A stretch of 7,313 bases of DNA, from positions 1 through 7,313 of the forward strand of contig JAQSXN010000187.1 of assembly GCA_029256665.1 (NCBI GenBank), given 5' to 3'. The translations under genes were made by a program, and so were the position numbers. The stretch's first letter is position 1. Each line of letters opens with the position of its first letter. Positions 1 through 5,811 of the stretch are shown here, one piece after another. The stretch comes from Paenibacillus sp. Its GTDB lineage: Bacteria > Bacillota > Bacilli > Paenibacillales > Paenibacillaceae. Under the pieces are notes generated by a model. It did not search any database and was not told the origin of the DNA. It worked only from the letters and a program-made list of their open reading frames with translations.

Positions 1-270
1 ATCCAGCTCATGATCATTCCCGGCCTTCTATTCATATTCCTCTTCAGCTATGTCCCGATGTACGGCGTATTCATGGCCTTCCAGGATTACAACATGTTCA
101 AAGGCTTCTGGGAAAGTCCATGGGTCGGAATCAAACATTTCGAAATGTTCTTTCTTGCTCCGGAATTTTTCCGGAGCCGTTCCCGTTCGCCGATCCCTCT
201 CCCGCCTCGTTGTTGCTGCATGCGGAGAGCAGCAAGGCTAGCGTACACAAGATGGCGGCAATTAAGTTGA
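1..270 (+). pseudogene. Truncated LplB-type sugar ABC transporter permease (N-terminal remnant)
   Basis: The frame is open from base 1, so the true start may lie upstream of the window. The first 55 or so codons encode the N-terminal part of an LplB-type permease: a hydrophobic first membrane segment (MIIPGLLFIFLFSYV), then PMYGVFMAFQDY and SPWVGIKHFEMFF. The intact permease at 4885-5799 has the same blocks (PMYGVLIAFKDY, SPWVGFKYFETFF). After about base 175 the similarity stops abruptly. The frame runs on through an unrelated Arg/Pro/Cys-rich tail to a TGA at 268-270. The expected NTL segment, the remaining membrane helices and the EAA loop are absent here, and I found no continuation in the other plus frames up to base 300. 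The copy therefore cannot make a working permease. Its DNA differs at many positions from the downstream copy, so it is an older paralogue, not a recent duplicate. The break falls in a perfect inverted repeat at 157-177. Confidence 0.85.
157..177. repeat. Perfect 9-bp inverted repeat at the permease breakpoint
   Basis: GCTCCGGAA (157-165) and TTCCGGAGC (169-177) are exact reverse complements separated by TTT. The hairpin sits where recognisable permease coding sequence ends. No T-run follows on either strand, so a Rho-independent terminator is unlikely. A short perfect palindrome at a junction is what a palindrome-associated deletion or rearrangement would leave, though it may be a coincidence of codons for APEFFRS. 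Confidence 0.8.
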
Positions 271-273
271 TTC
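174..273 (+). pseudogene. Possible 3' remnant of a second, unidentified gene
   Basis: Directly after the permease breakpoint, the third forward frame reads EPFPFADPSPASLLLHAES followed by SKASVHKMAAIKLIHS. This looks more like real protein than the Arg/Cys-rich text of the permease frame. It resembles the last beta strands of a beta-sandwich domain, with a pattern like the C-termini of GH32 enzymes (a small-residue/hydrophobic strand, then a Leu-x-Ser-type end). It has no start of its own and no stop before the convergent acetyltransferase gene ends at 272, so it would be a fragment joined to the permease remnant. The family suggestion rests on memory of the pattern only. It could also be random open frame. 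Confidence 0.25.
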
Positions 274-817
274 ACTCCCTAACCCAGCCATCTTCTATTG
301 TAAGCTCCCGAATCGGCTTAGCGGGGCTTCCTCCCGCCAATACATTGTCGGGGATATCCTTATTAACGGTGCTTTTGGCCGCGATGACCGAATTTTGTCC
401 GATAGTGACACCAGGCAGAATGGTGCAATCCGCTCCGATCCAAACATTGTTTCCGATTGTTATTTTTTTGCTGAGTTCGCCTTTATCGGCCGAATCCATA
501 CGGTGGTAATTGCTGTCGAAAATACTCGTTCTTGGACCGATTTTTACGTTGTCCCCAATTACAATTTCTTTATTCGCAGCAATTCCCACCCCGGCATTAA
601 TGTAAACATGATTACCGATTAACAAGTTGGCGCCTTTGGTACTCGTAATTTGAACTGCCCATGGATGGCCGACTACGGTAAGATTTTTTCCGACCTGGAT
701 GGCTCCCCGCTTATTCACAAACACCTTTCCGCGTATTCTTGAATGGAATTCCCCGAATTTGTAAAGCCCTTTCAGCCTTTGCAATCCACCTTTAACACTC
801 ATAATGAGATCATCCAC
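272..817 (-). CDS. Hexapeptide-repeat (LbetaH) O-acetyltransferase, WcaF/NodL/Maa-like
   Basis: Probably transfers an acetyl group from acetyl-CoA to a hydroxyl of a sugar or glycan in the cytoplasm; the acceptor cannot be told. From about residue 40 to 150 the protein is a series of [LIV]-G-x-x hexapeptide turns (LLIGNHVYI, IVIGDNVKIG, ITIGNNVWIGADCTI, VTIGQNSVIAA), the left-handed beta-helix of this superfamily. His105 in IFDSNYHRMD sits where the catalytic His of the family lies. The C-terminal NVLAGGSPAKPIREL is the usual acetyl-CoA-side end, so the protein looks complete at 176-181 residues, a normal length. The longest reading starts at GTG (817-815), but ATG at 802-800 is the better start because AAGGTGG lies 11 bases before it, whereas the GTG has its purines almost touching it. 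It lies 98 bases beyond the SDR gene on the same strand and has its own promoter candidate. Confidence 0.88.
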   Translation of the reverse strand: MDDLIMSVKGGLQRLKGLYKFGEFHSRIRGKVFVNKRGAIQVGKNLTVVGHPWAVQITSTKGANLLIGNHVYINAGVGIAANKEIVIGDNVKIGPRTSIFDSNYHRMDSADKGELSKKITIGNNVWIGADCTILPGVTIGQNSVIAAKSTVNKDIPDNVLAGGSPAKPIRELTIEDGWVRE

Positions 818-844
818 CTTCCAGTGATAGTTCGCGTAATGAAT

Positions 845-874
845 ATTATATCAAATAATTCAACCGGTTTTCAT
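845..874 (-). promoter_or_regulatory. Extended -10 SigA-type promoter for the acetyltransferase gene
   Basis: On the minus strand, TATAAT (850-845) is preceded by TGA, giving a TGnTATAAT extended -10. ATGAAA (874-869) lies 18 bases upstream and matches TTGACA at four of six positions. Transcription would start near base 838, about 35 bases before the preferred ATG at 802. This suggests the acetyltransferase can be expressed separately from the SDR gene upstream. Confidence 0.55.
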
Positions 875-915
875 TAATAAATTATTCGAATTGAATATCT
901 TTTGGAAGTGTCTGC

Positions 916-1680
916 TTATCTCTGCAGCAGCAATCCGCCGTCCACGACCAGGCTTGCTCCCGTCATGTAAGAAGATAACGGCGAGGCCAGAAACATTGCG
1001 GTTCCGACCATATCCTCAGGTTCCCCCATATATCCGATAGGAATGGGGGTTCCCGGGGATTTTTTGCTAAGTTCCGCCGCGGGCGGCATCGCGTCTCTCA
1101 GTAAAGGCGTATTCACGGCCCCGGGCGCCAAGCAGTTGACGCGAATTCCCCAAGGCGCGACTTCGACGGCAAGCGACTGGGCAAGGGATTCGATTGCCGC
1201 CTTCGTGCTGCTATATACAGCCTGATCGGGCAGAGGACGATGCGCGTTAATGGAGCTCACGACGATTATCGAGCCCGATGCCCCGTGCTCCTTCATGCGG
1301 CTGACCGCGTGCTGCAAGCAATAGAAGGTGCCGGACAGATTCGTTTCGATTAAGGAGCGATATTCGTTAATGGAGGTTTCCGTCACATGCTTTGCAAACG
1401 TAATGCCGGCGCTATGGATTAAAATATCGAGGCCCTTCGCGAGCGCGGGATGGGAGAACATGTCCTGTACTTCTTGCTGCTCGCTCACATCGCAGGCTTG
1501 AATGTCGATGCACACTTGCTCGTTCATTAGTTCTTGCTTCAATTGCAGCAGGTTGTCCACATGAACGTCGGAAGCGACCACATGCGCTCCCGCCTTTGCC
1601 AATCCGATCGCGATCGCTCTGCCGATACCGCTTGCGGCGCCGGTGACGATGGCGGTTTTCCCCGAAAAGTCGAATGTCAT
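916..1680 (-). CDS. Short-chain dehydrogenase/reductase (SDR), classical type
   Basis: A 254-residue classical SDR, the usual length, expected to be a cytosolic NAD(P)-dependent alcohol, sugar or keto-acyl oxidoreductase. The Rossmann glycine motif is TGAASGIG (13-20). Asp38 at the end of the second strand (VVASD) points to NAD(H) over NADP(H). HSAG (89-92) replaces the usual NNAG. The catalytic set is present: Asn114, Ser143 (VVSSIN), Tyr156 and Lys160 (YSSTK), followed by the cofactor-binding APGAVNTPL loop. The C-terminus YMTGASLVVDGGLLL is the common SDR ending. The ATG at 1680 is preceded by AAGGAG at a 9-base spacing. The gene is divergent from the GH78 rhamnosidase across 142 bases. 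That placement makes a sugar dehydrogenase, for example an L-rhamnose 1-dehydrogenase-like enzyme, a reasonable guess, but SDR substrates cannot be read from sequence. Confidence 0.93.
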   Translation of the reverse strand: MTFDFSGKTAIVTGAASGIGRAIAIGLAKAGAHVVASDVHVDNLLQLKQELMNEQVCIDIQACDVSEQQEVQDMFSHPALAKGLDILIHSAGITFAKHVTETSINEYRSLIETNLSGTFYCLQHAVSRMKEHGASGSIIVVSSINAHRPLPDQAVYSSTKAAIESLAQSLAVEVAPWGIRVNCLAPGAVNTPLLRDAMPPAAELSKKSPGTPIPIGYMGEPEDMVGTAMFLASPLSSYMTGASLVVDGGLLLQR

Positions 1681-1822
1681 ATAAGTTTTCTCCTTCTTCT
1701 CCAGCGAATCTTTTGAATTGGAATGATAGATTTAATAGTAATCATCGATTATAATGTATACCAACTAATGTGATTTATTATAACAAAACTATGAGGAGCA
1801 AGATAGTGCGAGGAGGCAGAAA
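1681..1822. promoter_or_regulatory. Divergent promoter region between SDR and rhamnosidase genes
   Basis: This AT-rich spacer must drive both genes. For the SDR gene, the minus strand has TGTTATAAT (1785-1777), an extended -10 with no good -35, giving a leader of about 90 bases. For the rhamnosidase gene, the plus strand has a perfect TATAAT (1750-1755) but only a poor -35 (TAGATT, 1727-1732), as is common where an activator is needed. ATTATAAT (1748-1755) is self-complementary and its first seven bases recur at 1777-1783, which may be an operator pair or only AT-richness. AGGAGG (1811-1816) lies 6 bases before the rhamnosidase ATG. I saw no cre-like box here. Confidence 0.45.
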
Positions 1823-4540
1823 ATGAAGAAGACTGTACGATTGCGATGCGAATACAATACGAACCCCGTTGGCGTTCAAACGAGCAGGCCACGCTTCAGC
1901 TGGGAATTAGAAGTCGATAAGCTTAGTCGGCGGCAGGTCGCTTATCGCATTGTCGTGTCGGAGAAGGAAAGTCGCGTTCTTGCCGGAATCGGAGATTTAT
2001 GGGATTCCGGAAGGGTCGAATCGGCTGAGACCTTCCATATTGAGTATGGCGGATGTCCGCTGCTAAGCGGACTTCGGTATTACTGGTCGGTCTGTTGTTG
2101 GGATCAAGACGGGCAGCCTTACAAGGCTGAAGGGGCAGCTTATTTTGATATGGGCATCCTCAGCCCGGATGAATGGTCCGCTCAGTGGATTGGCGCCGAC
2201 GAGGCGATCTCGGCTCCGCTATTTAGAACGACATTCCGAATCGATAAGGCCGTCAAGCGAGCTGCCCTATGTATTTCCGGTCTCGGATACTTTGAGCTTT
2301 ATATGAACGGCGGGCAGATCGGGGACCATGTCTTGGTTCCGAATTGGACGGATTACGACAACCGCCGTATAGAGGGCTTGTTGTATCCTTTCGACGATCA
2401 AACCGTCAAACGGGTCCATTACATCCAGCATTCGGTGGCCGACAGGCTTCGGCCGGGCGACAATGCGATTGGGGTCATGCTTGGCAACGGCTTCTACAAT
2501 CTAACGGAAAGAACGGTAGAAGGAACAATGAGGTATGGGTCTCCCAAATTGATTATGCAGTTGGACATCGCCTACGAGGATGGAACGACCGGCCGTTTCA
2601 TTAGCGATCCCGGTTGGAAGTGCAGCCCTGGGCCGATCGTGTTCAATAACGTCTTCTATGGCGAGGTCTATGACGCGAGGCTGGAGCAATCCGGTTGGAC
2701 AGAACCCGGATTCGACGATTCCTGCTGGGATCGCGCCCGCCTGGTTCGTCCGCCGGCCGGTCGACTGCTGGCTCAGATGTCGCCGCCGGATAAGAGGATC
2801 GGCATGCTCACGCCAATCTCCCGAACCGAAGTGCGGCCGGATGTCTACGTATTCGACTTTGGTCAGAACTTCTCCGGTTGGGTGCGAATTCGGATGCAAG
2901 GGAAAGCCGGGCAAAGAATCGCGATTCGGTTTGCGGAGAACGTCGAAGCGGGCGGCGAGCTCGATCCGGCCAGCAGCGGAGGCGAGAGCCAAATGCAAGC
3001 CGATGCTTACATAATGAAAGGGGCGGGCTTAGAGCAGTATGAGCCGCGATTCGTTTGGCATGGCTTTCGTTATGCGGAAGTTTCCGGGTATCCCGGAATT
3101 CCGGAGCTTAAGGATCTCGACGGGGTCATCGTTCATGCAGCGGTTGAGACTATGGGTCAATTCTCATGCTCGGACCCGTTGCTGAATAAGGTGCACAACG
3201 CGTATCGCTGGTCGCAGCTTACGAATCTTCATGGAGGCGTGCCCAGCGACTGTCCTCATCGGGAGCGGCTGGGGTACACGGGGGACGGACATCTGACCGC
3301 GGAAGCGGCGATCTACAACTTCGATATGTCTGCTTTGTATACGAAGTGGATTGGCGATATCGGCGATTCGCAGAACAAGCATACGGGCTTTGTTCCGCAC
3401 ACGGCCCCGTTTAACGGGGGCGGAGGCGGGGTTGCTTGGGGATCCGCTTATATACTCATGCCATGGACGATGTACCGGATGTATGGCGATCTGCGTTTGT
3501 TGGCCGAACATTATGAAGGCATGAAGCGATGGATCGCGTATTTGGGCACCCGTAACAACGGGGGTTACCTGGTTGAATTCGAGGAGCCGGACAGCTGGTT
3601 CCTGGGAGACTGGTGCGTCCCGGGAACCAATGAGCTTCCCCCGGTCCTAGTAAGCACATTTTATTATGCCTATACGGTAAATATCATGTCGGAAATGGCC
3701 AAGGCGCTCGGTCGTCTAGAGGATAGCCATCGATTTGCGGCGCTGTACCGGCTTATCTGCGATTCGTTTAACGCGGCCTTCTTCGATCCCGAATCGGCGA
3801 GCTATTCCATCGGACGGCAGGGAGCGGATTTGTTCCCGCTCATTCTGGACTGCGTTCCGGAAGCTTATACCGATCAAGTGTGGCAGCGGGTACTGCGATA
3901 TTACAGGGACGAACGCGGCGGGCGATTGGATACCGGCATATTCGGGACTTCCTTTTTATTTGATCTGCTGAGCGAGCGAGGCGAAACGGATTTGGCTTTG
4001 GAGATGGTGATGTCCAAAGAATTTCCGGGATATGGGTATATGATGGACAATGGCGCCACCACGTTGTGGGAATCTTGGGATGGCCGCGATTCCCATAATC
4101 ACCCGATGTTTGGAACGGTCAGCGCCTGGTTCTATAAGCATGTAGCCGGACTCGCTCCGCGTCCGGAAGCCGTCGGGTTCAAACAAGTTGTCTTCAAGCC
4201 GTTTCGCGCGAAGCGTCTGACCCAAGCGTCCGCTTCGATCCACACCATTCTCGGATCTTATGCAGTTTGCTGGTCCAAGGCGAACGACGAGGTTTGGGAA
4301 TGCGAGATTCAAATTCCGCCTAATGGCTCGGCGGAAGCGTACTTGCCATTGTATAGCCATGGAACCCGGATATCCGCGATTTCCGTTTCCGTGAGGGAGA
4401 ACGAAGAAGTCGTTTGGCTGCAACAGTCCGGCAGTCTCCCTCCGAACGTCCCGTATGATGTGAAGCTGTTCCAGGATGAGATGGTCGTCTTGCTTGATTC
4501 GGGGAATTACAAGTTTCGATTGACGCCGGACTATGAATAA
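1823..4540 (+). CDS. Alpha-L-rhamnosidase, glycoside hydrolase family 78
   Basis: Hydrolyses terminal alpha-L-rhamnose from glycosides or oligosaccharides. At 905 residues it has the full GH78 layout: an N-terminal Ig-like domain opening with EYNTNPVGVQTSRPRFSWEL (about 10-120), a galactose-binding-like rhamnosidase N domain from LFRTTFRI (about 133-320), a concanavalin-like domain with FDFGQNFSGWVRIRM (about 327-435), the (alpha/alpha)6 catalytic barrel (about 440-775) and a C-terminal beta domain. The active-site block DCPHRERLGYTGDG places Asp476, Glu481 and Asp488 with the same 5- and 7-residue spacing as the Asp567/Glu572/Asp579 set of the Bacillus enzyme RhaB. Glu750 in TTLWESWDG matches its catalytic Glu841. 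The N-terminus (MKKTVRLRCEYN) is not a signal peptide, so it should act in the cytoplasm on imported sugars. The start has AGGAGG 6 bases upstream. It precedes the transporter genes on the same strand, but a 335-base gap with its own promoter separates them. Confidence 0.96.
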   Translation: MKKTVRLRCEYNTNPVGVQTSRPRFSWELEVDKLSRRQVAYRIVVSEKESRVLAGIGDLWDSGRVESAETFHIEYGGCPLLSGLRYYWSVCCWDQDGQPYKAEGAAYFDMGILSPDEWSAQWIGADEAISAPLFRTTFRIDKAVKRAALCISGLGYFELYMNGGQIGDHVLVPNWTDYDNRRIEGLLYPFDDQTVKRVHYIQHSVADRLRPGDNAIGVMLGNGFYNLTERTVEGTMRYGSPKLIMQLDIAYEDGTTGRFISDPGWKCSPGPIVFNNVFYGEVYDARLEQSGWTEPGFDDSCWDRARLVRPPAGRLLAQMSPPDKRIGMLTPISRTEVRPDVYVFDFGQNFSGWVRIRMQGKAGQRIAIRFAENVEAGGELDPASSGGESQMQADAYIMKGAGLEQYEPRFVWHGFRYAEVSGYPGIPELKDLDGVIVHAAVETMGQFSCSDPLLNKVHNAYRWSQLTNLHGGVPSDCPHRERLGYTGDGHLTAEAAIYNFDMSALYTKWIGDIGDSQNKHTGFVPHTAPFNGGGGGVAWGSAYILMPWTMYRMYGDLRLLAEHYEGMKRWIAYLGTRNNGGYLVEFEEPDSWFLGDWCVPGTNELPPVLVSTFYYAYTVNIMSEMAKALGRLEDSHRFAALYRLICDSFNAAFFDPESASYSIGRQGADLFPLILDCVPEAYTDQVWQRVLRYYRDERGGRLDTGIFGTSFLFDLLSERGETDLALEMVMSKEFPGYGYMMDNGATTLWESWDGRDSHNHPMFGTVSAWFYKHVAGLAPRPEAVGFKQVVFKPFRAKRLTQASASIHTILGSYAVCWSKANDEVWECEIQIPPNGSAEAYLPLYSHGTRISAISVSVRENEEVVWLQQSGSLPPNVPYDVKLFQDEMVVLLDSGNYKFRLTPDYE

Positions 4541-4625
4541 AGATGAAACTCTATTGTAGAAGCTGAATTGGATTAGCATGCGTAAAACATACTAAGTTAT
4601 GTCGAAAATAGGCCGAATAAACTAA

Positions 4626-4654
4626 TTGACGCTAAATTATGTATGTGTTATATT
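4626..4654 (+). promoter_or_regulatory. Strong SigA-type promoter for the transporter operon
   Basis: TTGACG (4626-4631) matches the -35 consensus at five of six positions, the spacer is exactly 17 bases, and TATATT (4649-4654) is preceded by TGT, giving an extended -10 as well. Transcription should start near 4661. The -10 is the left half of the inverted repeat TATATT-ACG-AATATA (4649-4663), and ATTATG (4636-4641) pairs with CATAAT (4665-4670) around the same place, so a repressor could bind here. Confidence 0.7.
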
Positions 4655-4676
4655 ACGAATATAGCATAATAACTTG

Positions 4677-4722
4677 ATGATGGTTCCGTTTACATGACTT
4701 ACATGAAACACAATTCCATCAT
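4677..4722 (+). repeat. Leader stem-loop with tandem TTACATGA repeat
   Basis: ATGATGG (4677-4683) is the exact reverse complement of CCATCAT (4716-4722). Inside it, GTTT (4688-4691) can pair with AAAC (4706-4709). The loop holds TTACATGA twice with a 9-base period (4690-4697 and 4699-4706). It begins about 16 bases after the predicted transcription start, so it could be an RNA structure or a protein-binding site. No T-run follows, so it is not a standard terminator. Confidence 0.5.
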
Positions 4723-4780
4723 GCAGAATGATAAGCAAACGCCGTACGCAAACCTGATAACGTTGCCTAATGGATTACAC

Positions 4781-4837
4781 CCCCTATTATTAAAGCGCTT
4801 ACAAGCGTGGGTGTTACGCTTCGCAACGTAGTAGGGG
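4781..4837 (+). repeat. Long imperfect stem-loop before the first permease
   Basis: CCCCTATTAT (4781-4790) can pair with GTAGTAGGGG (4828-4837) over 10 positions, two of them G-U. Within it a second stem, AAGCGT (4803-4808) with ACGCTT (4816-4821), has a 7-base loop. The structure ends about 34 bases before the Shine-Dalgarno and has no T-run. Whether the RNA folds this way was not computed. Confidence 0.5.
4790..4803 (+). promoter_or_regulatory. cre-like box (CcpA catabolite-repression site)
   Basis: TTAAAGCGCTTACA is nearly palindromic and matches the ideal cre TGAAAGCGCTTTCA at 12 of 14 bases. Taken with the preceding A, it fits WTGNAANCGNWNNCW at 14 of 15 positions. It lies about 130 bases downstream of the predicted transcription start, where CcpA could act as a roadblock, giving glucose repression of the transporter genes. 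The right end overlaps the small hairpin at 4803-4821. Confidence 0.65.
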
Positions 4838-4884
4838 ATACATAGCTAAATACGATTAGATTCTTTAAATAAGGGGTGCTTTAT

Positions 4885-5799
4885 TTGCAGGCAATCAATC
4901 AAGGTAAATGGGCGAAATTATGGAGACATCGTTATCTCTATTTGATGGTGCTGCCGGGTTTTCTGACGATATTGATCTTTGCGTATTTTCCGATGTACGG
5001 CGTATTGATTGCGTTTAAAGATTATAGCGCCGTTAAAGGGGTGTGGGGGAGTCCTTGGGTTGGCTTTAAATATTTCGAAACCTTCTTCCGGGACCCGATG
5101 GGGCTTCGATTGTTGAAAAATACATTCTTGCTAGGCATTTATACGTTATTCTGGTCGTTTCCCGCGCCGATCATCCTGGCTTTACTATTCAACGAATTGA
5201 AAAGTAAGCGCTTCAAAAGAGTCGTGCAAACCGTCTCGTACGTCCCGCATTTCATATCGGTTGTCATCGTTGCCGGAATTATTAAAATGTATACCGCCAG
5301 AGACGGCATGATTAACGACATTATCACATTTATGGGAGGGAAAGCGACGACGTTCCTTCTTGAACCGGATTGGTTCAGAACCATCTTTATTTCCTCCGGT
5401 ATTTGGCAAGGAGTCGGTTTCGGAGCCATCATTTACCTTGCGGCAATGAGCGGGATCGACCCTACGCTCTACGATGTGGCCGAAGTAGACGGGGCGGGCA
5501 GGTGGAAGAAGGTGCGGCACATCACATGGCCGTCCATTAAACCGACAACCGTAATCTTGCTTATCTTTGCTATGGGGGGCATCGTCGGGTCGGATTTCCA
5601 GAAGGTTATCTTGTTGTACAATCCTCAAACTTATGAGGTTGCCGACGTCATCGGGTCTTATGTCTATAGACAAGGCTTGGAAGGCGCGCAATACGCGTAT
5701 ACCACCGCGATCGGGTTATTTATGTCGGTCATCTCTTTCGCGATATTGTTTATTACAAACTGGATCAGCCGTAAAGTTTCGGATACGAGCTTGTTCTAA
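4885..5799 (+). CDS. lplB: Carbohydrate ABC transporter permease, LplB/YteP type
   Basis: One of two inner-membrane subunits of an oligosaccharide importer. About six membrane segments are visible, starting with YLYLMVLPGFLTILIFAYF, then TFLLGIYTLFWSF and ISVVIVAGII, and ending with SVISFAILFITNWIS. The cytoplasmic EAA loop that contacts the ATPase reads YDVAEVDGAGRWKKVRHITW. The block PMYGVLIAFKDY and SPWVGFKYFETFF is typical of the LplB branch, whose Bacillus relatives YteP and LplB serve complex polysaccharide uptake. The longest reading begins at GTG 4876, but TTG 4885 is the likely start: AAGGGGTG (4871-4878) then stands 8 bases away, whereas it overlaps the GTG. That gives 304 residues, normal for the family. 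The next permease begins 12 bases after its stop. The symbol reflects family resemblance, not proven orthology. Confidence 0.95.
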   Translation: MQAINQGKWAKLWRHRYLYLMVLPGFLTILIFAYFPMYGVLIAFKDYSAVKGVWGSPWVGFKYFETFFRDPMGLRLLKNTFLLGIYTLFWSFPAPIILALLFNELKSKRFKRVVQTVSYVPHFISVVIVAGIIKMYTARDGMINDIITFMGGKATTFLLEPDWFRTIFISSGIWQGVGFGAIIYLAAMSGIDPTLYDVAEVDGAGRWKKVRHITWPSIKPTTVILLIFAMGGIVGSDFQKVILLYNPQTYEVADVIGSYVYRQGLEGAQYAYTTAIGLFMSVISFAILFITNWISRKVSDTSLF

Positions 5800-5811
5800 G
5801 GGGGGATCGAA

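Larger units (their letters stand above)
4541..4875. other. 335-base non-coding region: promoter plus structured leader of the transporter operon
   Basis: I find no credible coding sequence and no typical Rho-independent terminator (GC stem with T-run) after the rhamnosidase, so some read-through into the transporter genes is possible. From left to right it holds a SigA promoter (4626-4654) overlapped by inverted repeats, a stem-loop with a tandem TTACATGA repeat (4677-4722), a repeated GCAAAC (two copies, 13-base period, between about 4735 and 4755), and a long imperfect stem-loop (4781-4837) that contains a cre box and a smaller hairpin. The region ends in the Shine-Dalgarno of the first permease. 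A transcript from the promoter would have a leader of about 220 bases. I recognise no known riboswitch class. Confidence 0.7.

Noticed and set aside
157..177. Palindrome at the permease breakpoint as a transcription terminator
   Set aside because: Neither strand has a T-run after the stem; the sequence after it is GC-rich on the plus strand and A/G-rich on the minus strand.
1..300. Insertion sequence or transposase at the rearranged left end
   Set aside because: I found no transposase-like sequence, no long terminal inverted repeats and no target duplication near the junction.
120..509. 129-codon plus-strand open frame covering the left junction and the acetyltransferase 3' half
   Set aside because: Beyond about base 273 it is antisense to the clear acetyltransferase gene. 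Only its short 174-273 part reads like protein, and that is listed separately.
2501..2998. 165-codon minus-strand open frame
   Set aside because: It is antisense to conserved GH78 sequence, with low-complexity Arg/Pro-rich text and no family features.
3956..4579. 207-codon minus-strand open frame
   Set aside because: It lies opposite the catalytic and C-terminal part of the GH78 gene, has no recognisable domain, and is a codon-bias shadow.
4541..4625. Rho-independent terminator after the rhamnosidase
   Set aside because: Only a 5-bp AT-rich pair (ACATA/TATGT) is present, with no GC stem and no T-run.
4730..4770. Riboswitch or CRISPR-like repeat suggested by two GCAAAC units and the nearby hairpins
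   Set aside because: There are only two 6-base copies, with no repeat-spacer pattern. The motif does not match the conserved core of any riboswitch class I can recall, such as c-di-GMP or T-box.
5185..5691. 168-codon minus-strand open frame
   Set aside because: It is antisense to the first permease including its EAA loop, and has no protein-like pattern.
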